A stretch of 14,098 nucleotides of DNA from CAIUPE01 sp046091665 (GTDB lineage Bacteria > Pseudomonadota > Alphaproteobacteria > Rhizobiales > Beijerinckiaceae), in the NCBI GenBank assembly GCA_046091665.1, contig JBJTCD010000086.1, positions 1 to 14,098 on the forward strand, in the 5' to 3' direction. The position numbers and the translations under genes were made by a program. Positions within the stretch are counted from its first letter, which is position 1, and each line of letters starts with the position of its first letter. The notes below the pieces were generated by a model, which saw only the letters and a program-made list of their open reading frames with translations, had not been told where the DNA came from and did not search any database. Positions 1 to 4,354 of the stretch are shown piece by piece.

Positions 1-133
1 AGATGTAATAGGTCGCGTCACTGATCCCCGCCGTTCGACATGCCTTGGCAACATCCGCACCCGCCGCCAAATCCAGTTCAACCTGCCGCAAAATCCTCAA
101 ACAATCCTCATCCGAATATCGCTTACGAGCCAT
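1..133 (-). CDS. IS3-family transposase OrfA, N-terminal part (runs off window)
   Basis: The first 44 residues are visible, beginning MARKRYSDEDCLRILRQVEL and ending at SDATYY just before the window edge. This is the helix-turn-helix DNA-binding N-terminus of IS3-family OrfA, which is normally joined to the OrfB catalytic part by programmed -1 frameshifting. The ATG at 133-131 is preceded by a purine-rich GGGAGGGGTTGGAG leader that can serve as ribosome-binding site. The reading frame is open to base 1. The gene lies within the element that begins at 189 and is on the same strand as the host genes. Whether the full copy is intact cannot be judged here. Confidence 0.85.
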   Translation of the reverse strand, partial: MARKRYSDEDCLRILRQVELDLAAGADVAKACRTAGISDATYYI

Positions 134-189
134 CTCCAACCCCTCCCATTGACACCACAATAATGGCTCAACTTTAGGGGGCTAAGACA
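1..189 (-). mobile_element. IS3-family insertion sequence, 5' end (partial)
   Basis: This is the left-hand copy of an IS3-type element; its body continues beyond base 1. On the minus strand the element appears to begin at base 189 with TGTCTTAGCCCCCT, reads through an untranslated leader, and enters the orfA start at 133. The same terminal sequence with one base fewer (TGTCTAGCCCCCT) occurs at 13915 on the plus strand as the opposite end of a second copy. After these bases the two ends still share scattered matches (TG..CCA.T...T.TGG), as expected of imperfect terminal inverted repeats. TG at the tip agrees with the TG...CA ends usual in the IS3 family. The exact boundary is inferred from this pairing, and no target duplication can be tested because the other end lies outside the window. 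Confidence 0.8.
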
Positions 190-236
190 TAGTCGATGAC
201 ATAGGCGGCGCGGAGCCTGATCCGCTTTTCCGTCAT
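190..236 (-). pseudogene. Start of an unidentified gene, interrupted by the IS
   Basis: An ATG at 236-234 overlaps the TGA of the 98-aa membrane-protein gene in an ATGA arrangement, the same coupling that gene has with its own upstream neighbour. The frame encodes MTEKRIRLRAAYVIDY, and the inferred IS boundary at 189 cuts the following sequence. Read on into the IS, the frame picks up four more residues (VLAP) and stops at TAA (176-174). I read this as the first 16 codons of the next operon gene, severed by the insertion; the remainder should lie beyond the left IS copy unless deleted. Too little is left to name a family. The alternative is a chance short frame, but the exact ATGA junction and its end at the IS boundary argue against that. 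Confidence 0.6.
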
Positions 237-529
237 CCCTCGGAGCCGAGCTGGCCGCCGGTGCGGTACTTCCATGTCTCCAGGTTCACCCGGGCGCTCT
301 TGTAGGCATCGAGCACGGACAGCCCATAGATGAAGATGCCGCCAACATGACGCGTGAAGACACTCGCGGTTTCTGGCATCAGCCTGAGGCTCACCCAGCC
401 GAGGATCAGCGTGAAGAACAAGAACATCAGCCCGCGCTGCGGCTTGCCCTGGATCACGTGGCCAGCACCTGGCACCACCACCGCGGCGGCGAGGACGATA
501 TAGGGGTTGATTGGTGGCTTGTCGGTCAT
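233..529 (-). CDS. Small polytopic membrane protein (98 aa), unknown function
   Basis: This 98-residue protein shows about three hydrophobic segments: residues 9-26, 33-51 and 63-76. The first contains PGAGH followed by QGKPQRGL, a proline/glycine turn and basic loop reminiscent of small TM2-like or related hypothetical membrane proteins (P-G-x-G-x ... G-x-x-x-x-G-L). That resemblance is by eye only and gives no function. The ATG at 529-527 overlaps the TGA of the preceding 226-aa gene in ATGA, which decides the start over an in-frame ATG six codons upstream and implies translational coupling. Its own TGA overlaps the start of the interrupted gene. It sits late in the permease operon and shares the high GC of that segment. 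Confidence 0.75.
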   Translation of the reverse strand: MTDKPPINPYIVLAAAVVVPGAGHVIQGKPQRGLMFLFFTLILGWVSLRLMPETASVFTRHVGGIFIYGLSVLDAYKSARVNLETWKYRTGGQLGSEG

Positions 530-1206
530 GACGCCGGATCGTGCCATGCTAATATGTCCCGCTGCAAGTCCACGAGATGCTCGATGAGCTTTACAAGTTG
601 AACGGGGTCCACGGCCGCTCCCCCGAAATCGGCTTGTCGGAACACGCCGTAGCGGGCGCGGTCGGCCTCCGCCAGCAGCATGACGAGGCGCAAGCCCTTT
701 GGTGTCAGGAGCAGTTCCTTGCCGCGCGGCTGGCTGAGCGGCGTGATGTGCCTTGCCATAAGGTCGAGCGGCACGGCCGCAATTGGCGCATCACCGCGGA
801 TGACGAGATGTTCGGGGAAGCTGGGCGGTGTCTCCAGGGTGTAAGCAAGTTGGTCAAAATTCGAGAAGCTTGTCGCCCCGGCGGGGCGCATCATCAGGTC
901 CAGCGTGGCGTTGAGCGGAATCGGCGTGGGCAGTGTCACCATGAGCCAGAGGCCCGGCAGCTTGCGCAGCGCCAGCGTATCCGCCAGCACCTTTACCTGA
1001 ACCTCATGCCCCTGATAGCGGCCAGTAAGCAGATAGCTTCCGGCCTGCGCGCCGGCCCTGGCCTCGCTGTTCTCGAGGACAGGAAGCGCGTCCGCGAAGA
1101 TCCGGCCGGGCTCAGCCTCGCGCCGAGCCCTTTCCTGGACGTATTGGCGAAGGAGCAGCCCCACGAGGATGAGGGCGAAAATCGTACCGAGGACTGTTTG
1201 CCACAT
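526..1206 (-). CDS. Hypothetical protein with N-terminal membrane anchor (226 aa)
   Basis: I do not recognise the family. The protein starts MWQTVLGTIFALILVGLLL, a single hydrophobic segment at about residues 3-19, followed by a basic/acidic stretch (QERARREAEPGR). The remaining ~190 residues look soluble, with a proline-rich middle. A membrane-tethered cytoplasmic or periplasmic domain is the plain reading. The next gene overlaps its stop by ATGA. The start is the weakest part: the bases before ATG 1206 are pyrimidine-rich (CTCCCTTTTCCC) with no clear ribosome-binding site, and a hairpin lies 11 bases upstream. The frame stays open upstream into the permease gene, so a non-ATG start cannot be excluded. 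It lies 53 bases after the permease gene and probably belongs to the same transcript. Confidence 0.7.
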   Translation of the reverse strand: MWQTVLGTIFALILVGLLLRQYVQERARREAEPGRIFADALPVLENSEARAGAQAGSYLLTGRYQGHEVQVKVLADTLALRKLPGLWLMVTLPTPIPLNATLDLMMRPAGATSFSNFDQLAYTLETPPSFPEHLVIRGDAPIAAVPLDLMARHITPLSQPRGKELLLTPKGLRLVMLLAEADRARYGVFRQADFGGAAVDPVQLVKLIEHLVDLQRDILAWHDPAS

Positions 1207-1217
1207 GGGAAAAGGGA

Positions 1218-1245
1218 GCGGCCCGCCTCTGATGGAACGGGCCGC
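1218..1245 (-). repeat. GC-rich inverted repeat between permease and 226-aa gene
   Basis: GCGGCCCG (1218-1225) and CGGGCCGC (1238-1245) form a perfect 8-bp stem with a 12-base loop. In the minus-strand transcript it is followed by UCCCUUUUCCC and then the AUG of the 226-aa gene. It is the only strong structure in the 53-base gap between the two genes. It could attenuate transcription or translation, or protect the upstream mRNA end. The short, interrupted U run makes a full intrinsic terminator doubtful. Confidence 0.5.
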
Positions 1246-1259
1246 CTGATTGCCTGTGA

Positions 1260-2663
1260 TCAGTAACCCCGGGGTTTCGGCCAGGGCATGGTGAACTGCT
1301 CGCCGCGCCGCACATAGCGGTAGCGGTAGAAATGGAACCACAGCGACATGACGATGTAGAACACCACCATAGCGGAGAGCTGTGCTCCATAACCGAGGAA
1401 TATCGCTAAGTAGGTCACCACGCAGAGCAGCAACAGCACCACCGCGGGGAGCGGGTGGAAGGGGTGCGTGTACCCGCGCTGGATCGAGCCCAGCGGCCAC
1501 TTGTTCCTGAACATGATGATGTTGATGCTCATGAACGTGTATTGCAGCACGCCGGAGAGGATCGAGAAGGTGATGGCCTGTCCAAGGTTCGCGATAAAGG
1601 CGAAGGCCAGCGCGATCGGCACCAGGAACAGGATCGACCGGTAGGGCGTCCTGTACTTGGGATGCACCGCCGAGAACCAGGCAGGCAGATAGCGGTCACG
1701 GCCGAGCGAGAACCAGGCGCGCGCCGCATCGTTGATGCAGCCGTTGGCCGATGCGAAGGCCGCGAGGATCGTGGCCAAGAACATCATGGTCTCGAGCAGC
1801 GGGCTTCCCGTCAGCTTGCCGGCGTCGAGCAGCGGGTAGTAGGTGTAGCCCAGATACTGCCACGGCATCAGCGAGGCGCAGATGTACCAGGTGAGCGAGG
1901 CGCCGATAAGCAGCGTGATCATGCCCGCCATGGTGCCGTAGGGCAGGGAGCGCGGCGGCGAGCGTACTTCCTCGGCGGCCTGGGTCGTTCCCTCGATGCC
2001 GAGATAGTACCAGATGCCCCAGTGGAACGCCGCGATGACGCCGATCCAGCCATAGGGCAGGGCATTCCCCGGCGTCACCATCTCGTTCAGCTTCAGAACC
2101 GTGCCCTGTGACCAGGGTTGCACCGAGAAGAACAGGATGATGATGGCGGCATAGGCAATCGCGGTGATTACGAAGTTCACGTTCAGCGCCATCAGCACGC
2201 CGCGGTAGTTCAGCGCCGCGAGGCCGACGATGACCGTGGCGATGATACCCTTGTATTGCCAGTCCCCGAAGCCTTCACCCGCATAGGCCTTGATAGTGTC
2301 GGCGATGAGAATGGCGTTCGAGACTTCGAGCATGGTGTAGGCGAAGACCAGGTAGAGCGCCACGTTGAAGGCCATGAGCGGCCCCACGATGTGCTTGGCC
2401 TGCGCATATTGCCCACCAGCGGCGGCAACCGTCGAGGTCACCTCCGAGTCGATCATAGCGACGGAGGTGTAGAGGAGGCCGATCACCCAGCAGATGATCA
2501 GCGCGGCGAGGGTGCCGCCCTTGTCGGCGGCGAAGTTCCAGCCCGTGTATTCGCCCACGAGCACGATGCCCACACCCAGCGCCCAGACGTGTCCGGGCCC
2601 CAGGATGCGCAAGAGCGAAACTTTCTGTACGTTGCTGGCGGCGGAGTTGGTTGCTTTATTCAT
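1260..2663 (-). CDS. APC-family permease, ethanolamine-permease-like (467 aa)
   Basis: This is a 467-residue, roughly 12-segment inner-membrane carrier of the amino acid-polyamine-organocation superfamily. The first segment carries GVGIVLVGEYTGWNF, and the middle has WYYLGIEGTTQAAEE followed by RSPPRSLPYG. Both are close in pattern to ethanolamine permeases (GDYFGWNFG; IEGxxxAAEE). Length fits the family. The start is taken as ATG 2663, with GAGG at good spacing (GAGGAAAACGAA), rather than an in-frame codon 16 residues upstream inside the preceding gene. Substrate is not deducible: ethanolamine, methylamine, sarcosine, NMG or an amino acid are all possible, and the neighbouring methylamine operon favours an amine or an NMG-pathway compound. 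Three tiny membrane-protein genes lie immediately upstream. Confidence 0.85.
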   Translation of the reverse strand: MNKATNSAASNVQKVSLLRILGPGHVWALGVGIVLVGEYTGWNFAADKGGTLAALIICWVIGLLYTSVAMIDSEVTSTVAAAGGQYAQAKHIVGPLMAFNVALYLVFAYTMLEVSNAILIADTIKAYAGEGFGDWQYKGIIATVIVGLAALNYRGVLMALNVNFVITAIAYAAIIILFFSVQPWSQGTVLKLNEMVTPGNALPYGWIGVIAAFHWGIWYYLGIEGTTQAAEEVRSPPRSLPYGTMAGMITLLIGASLTWYICASLMPWQYLGYTYYPLLDAGKLTGSPLLETMMFLATILAAFASANGCINDAARAWFSLGRDRYLPAWFSAVHPKYRTPYRSILFLVPIALAFAFIANLGQAITFSILSGVLQYTFMSINIIMFRNKWPLGSIQRGYTHPFHPLPAVVLLLLCVVTYLAIFLGYGAQLSAMVVFYIVMSLWFHFYRYRYVRRGEQFTMPWPKPRGY

Positions 2664-2673
2664 TTCGTTTTCC

Positions 2674-2835
2674 TCACACCTTGTGCTTTTCTTGGACGGC
2701 CTCGATCTCACCCTCGCGCGAGGAGGTCAGCACCTCTTCTGAGTAGGTGGTATCGACGCGGAACCAGTCATAAAGCATCCACAGCACGAGGGCGGCGGCG
2801 AAGACCCATCCGGCATTTGCGATCATGATCCACAT
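2674..2835 (-). CDS. Single-span small membrane protein (53 aa)
   Basis: A 53-residue protein with one hydrophobic helix (about residues 2-21, MWIMIANAGWVFAAALVLWM), then YDWFRVDTTYSEEV and a charged tail (EGEIEAVQEKHKV) that looks cytoplasmic. The start at 2835 is preceded by AGTGAGGAACGCACC, a sound ribosome-binding site; a longer reading from 2874 would run into the preceding gene. It begins 10 bases after the 128-aa gene and ends 10 bases before the permease ATG, so it is embedded in the transporter operon. I know no named family. The position suggests a small accessory subunit of the permease, which is inference. Confidence 0.75.
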   Translation of the reverse strand: MWIMIANAGWVFAAALVLWMLYDWFRVDTTYSEEVLTSSREGEIEAVQEKHKV

Positions 2836-2845
2836 GGTGCGTTCC

Positions 2846-3232
2846 TCACTTGCCCTTGCTATTGAACTTTTCATCGATCACGTCGCGGTACTCCTTGTCG
2901 GAGGCCCGGAAGAGAAAGATGAAATAGCCCGCGATGACGACGATGAGGATGATGAGCTGCAGCCAGTCGATGGTGTAGTCGAACTTGTTCTGGATGATGT
3001 CATGCGCGGCGGCGGCGTCTGCGAAGCCGAGCTTCACCCCCTGCTCGACCTGGGCCGGTGTCTGGCCGAGGGCTTCCCATGTGGGGTTCTCGATCTTTTC
3101 AATGGCGCGGGAGACGCCCGCCCAGCCGGCCTGCAGCGGCAGCCAGAGGGCGAGGAAGATGGCGGCGACGACGAAAATGATGTCGATCCACTGCATGAAC
3201 TTACTCTGTTCGGGGGGCGTGTACTTGGCCAT
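2846..3232 (-). CDS. Two-span small membrane protein (128 aa)
   Basis: Two hydrophobic helices (about residues 15-36 and 89-109) flank a ~50-residue, mostly polar loop containing WEALGQTPAQVEQGVKLGF. The C-terminus is charged (RASDKEYRDVIDEKF). The start at ATG 3232 lies 2 bases beyond the stop of the 94-aa gene and is preceded by GAAGGAGGGCTGAGC, a strong ribosome-binding site. The frame is open much further upstream, but that part overlaps the 94-aa gene out of frame and has no protein-like character. Unknown family. Conserved spacing and its own ribosome site make it a real gene, probably co-translated with the membrane proteins on either side. Confidence 0.78.
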   Translation of the reverse strand: MAKYTPPEQSKFMQWIDIIFVVAAIFLALWLPLQAGWAGVSRAIEKIENPTWEALGQTPAQVEQGVKLGFADAAAAHDIIQNKFDYTIDWLQLIILIVVIAGYFIFLFRASDKEYRDVIDEKFNSKGK

Positions 3233-3234
3233 GC

Positions 3235-3519
3235 TCAGCCCTCCTTCTTCATGGCGTCGAGATGCTGGATGTCGAGGCGGTAGATGAACTCCTTGTCCCC
3301 GGCATAATGGCGCAGCATCGCGGCGACGGAAGCGGTGTTGAAGATCAGCACCGCCGCGGCGGCGATGACGACCACGAACCTGACGCCCTGGTCCGAGATG
3401 TAGGGCCATGACATGAATAGCACGAAGAGGATGACTACCCAAAGGGCAGCGACAAACAGCCATGCCCCGAGGCGGTCGACCCGGTACATGGCCTCAATGC
3501 GACGATTGAGGTCAGACAT
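3235..3519 (-). CDS. Two-span small membrane protein (94 aa), first gene of transporter operon
   Basis: The 94-residue product has an N-terminal amphipathic, charged part (MSDLNRRIEAMYRVDRLG), two hydrophobic helices (about residues 17-38 and 46-67) and a charged tail (RHYAGDKEFIYRLDIQHLD). ATG 3519 is preceded by GGGAG at normal distance (GGGAGAAACCAC). It opens the permease operon after a 295-base spacer that holds a candidate promoter and a palindrome. No family recognised. It is the first of three consecutive small membrane proteins ahead of the APC permease, and GC content rises sharply from here leftward compared with the NMG genes. Confidence 0.78.
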   Translation of the reverse strand: MSDLNRRIEAMYRVDRLGAWLFVAALWVVILFVLFMSWPYISDQGVRFVVVIAAAAVLIFNTASVAAMLRHYAGDKEFIYRLDIQHLDAMKKEG

Positions 3520-3576
3520 GTGGTTTCTCCCATTGTCCAGCCATTATCCCCACAGCGGGCTAGGACATTCTTCTGT

Positions 3577-3594
3577 ATTTGCTGCGAAGCAAAT
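3577..3594. promoter_or_regulatory. Perfect 7-bp palindrome in transporter-operon leader
   Basis: ATTTGCT-GCGA-AGCAAAT is a perfect dyad with a 4-base centre, overlapped by a second palindrome CAAATTTG (3590-3597). It lies 58 bases before the ATG of the 94-aa gene and about 36-53 bases downstream of the TTGACA element, so it would fall at or just after the transcription start. A repressor operator is the simplest reading. As RNA it would fold as a short hairpin without a U tract, so it is not a terminator. Confidence 0.45.
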
Positions 3595-3606
3595 TTGTTT
3601 TCTAGT

Positions 3607-3635
3607 AGGAAACTCCCACTTGCGAAGGATGTCAA
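3607..3635 (-). promoter_or_regulatory. Candidate promoter of transporter operon
   Basis: Minus-strand TTGACA (3635-3630) matches the sigma70 -35 consensus exactly. At 17-base spacing the -10 position reads TTTCCT (3612-3607), a poor match; TACTAG lies too far away. A strong -35 with a weak -10 would suit an activated or non-standard promoter. I also looked for a sigma54 GG-N10-GC element and saw none convincing. Confidence 0.35.
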
Positions 3636-3814
3636 GCGATTCGAACTTACCTGGAACCACTGGCAGAACTCGTCACCAATTCAGCCTGGGGAAAGCGCCT
3701 GCACCACGTTATGAAATCATTACATCAGGACCTCGTCGACTAGAAGGGCATGATGCGTTAACATGCGGCGATGGCGCAACATTTGTCGCAGTTTGATGAT
3801 GGATCAGTCTGAAG

Positions 3815-4354
3815 TTATGAGATTTGGTAACCAAACTCGGCTGCAGATGCGGTCAGCCACTCCCAGAAACTTTCAGAAAAACCACGGAAGACTGATAAAG
3901 TAAATTCATCGTCAGCAGTTCTGGTCAAATGAACGCCGACATGGGCCATGGTTGTCATAGCAGATTGACCGATCGCAAATTGATTCGCATGCAGATCAAC
4001 CGGCGTGCCCTTGGCAAGAACAGCGCGGCATTTTGGGCCGCTGATTATCAAGGTGACGCGACCATGACTTTGGTCAATCACAGAGGCCGTGTCAGCAAGT
4101 TGCTGTTTAAGCGCCGTTGCAAGCTTGTTGTCCGGTCCCTGCACATACCATTGGTCAATACCTGCTTCCATCACAGCAACATCTTGTAAGTTAAACAATG
4201 CACTTTGAACGGACTTTGACTTGCCCTTGCGCGCGATGACAGTGACGAGGCCAATGGGATGCAAGACTTGCAGTCTCACACCGGGCGCTGAAGTAGATGC
4301 GCCGTAGCGGCCAGACTTGGCCAAGGCCTTGAGCGGCAAAACACGGTCAAACAT
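3815..4354 (-). CDS. mgdD: N-methylglutamate dehydrogenase subunit D (sarcosine oxidase gamma-like)
   Basis: A 179-residue protein of the sarcosine oxidase gamma-subunit family. That subunit packs against the alpha subunit and has a fold related to the tetrahydrofolate-binding GcvT family, without its own cofactor. The sequence begins MFDRVLPLKALAKSGRYG and ends with SVFRGFSESFWEWL before the stop, where gamma subunits often carry a conserved R-x-F/S-x-SF-WxWL patch. I choose ATG 4354, which overlaps the end of mgdC by 8 bases; a frame-open extension to 4432 lies inside mgdC and looks non-native. It is the last gene of the NMG operon. Gamma subunits diverge quickly, so the assignment leans partly on gene order. 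Confidence 0.85.
   Translation of the reverse strand: MFDRVLPLKALAKSGRYGASTSAPGVRLQVLHPIGLVTVIARKGKSKSVQSALFNLQDVAVMEAGIDQWYVQGPDNKLATALKQQLADTASVIDQSHGRVTLIISGPKCRAVLAKGTPVDLHANQFAIGQSAMTTMAHVGVHLTRTADDEFTLSVFRGFSESFWEWLTASAAEFGYQIS

Larger units (their letters stand above)
3520..3814. other. Intergenic region between NMG operon and transporter operon
   Basis: A 295-base gap with no convincing gene on either strand. It holds a perfect TTGACA on the minus strand at 3635-3630 and an 18-base palindrome at 3577-3594. I see no clear intrinsic terminator after the mgdD stop. Base composition shifts across this spacer. Confidence 0.7.

Noticed and set aside
210..229. GCGGA-GCCTGA-TCCGC-TTTT as a terminator after the 98-aa gene
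   Set aside because: The T run follows on the plus strand, whereas all genes here run on the minus strand; the 5-bp stem is short and lies inside the interrupted coding frame.
577..2828. Long plus-strand reading frames opposite the permease and 226-aa genes
   Set aside because: They are rich in Arg, Gly, His and Glu, lack ribosome sites and family motifs, and mirror GC-rich minus-strand genes whose products are clearly protein-like.
3638..3646. GTTCGAATC on the minus strand, like the T-loop of a tRNA and thus a possible tRNA or attachment-site relic
   Set aside because: The flanking bases do not form a T stem, and no acceptor, D or anticodon arms can be drawn around it.
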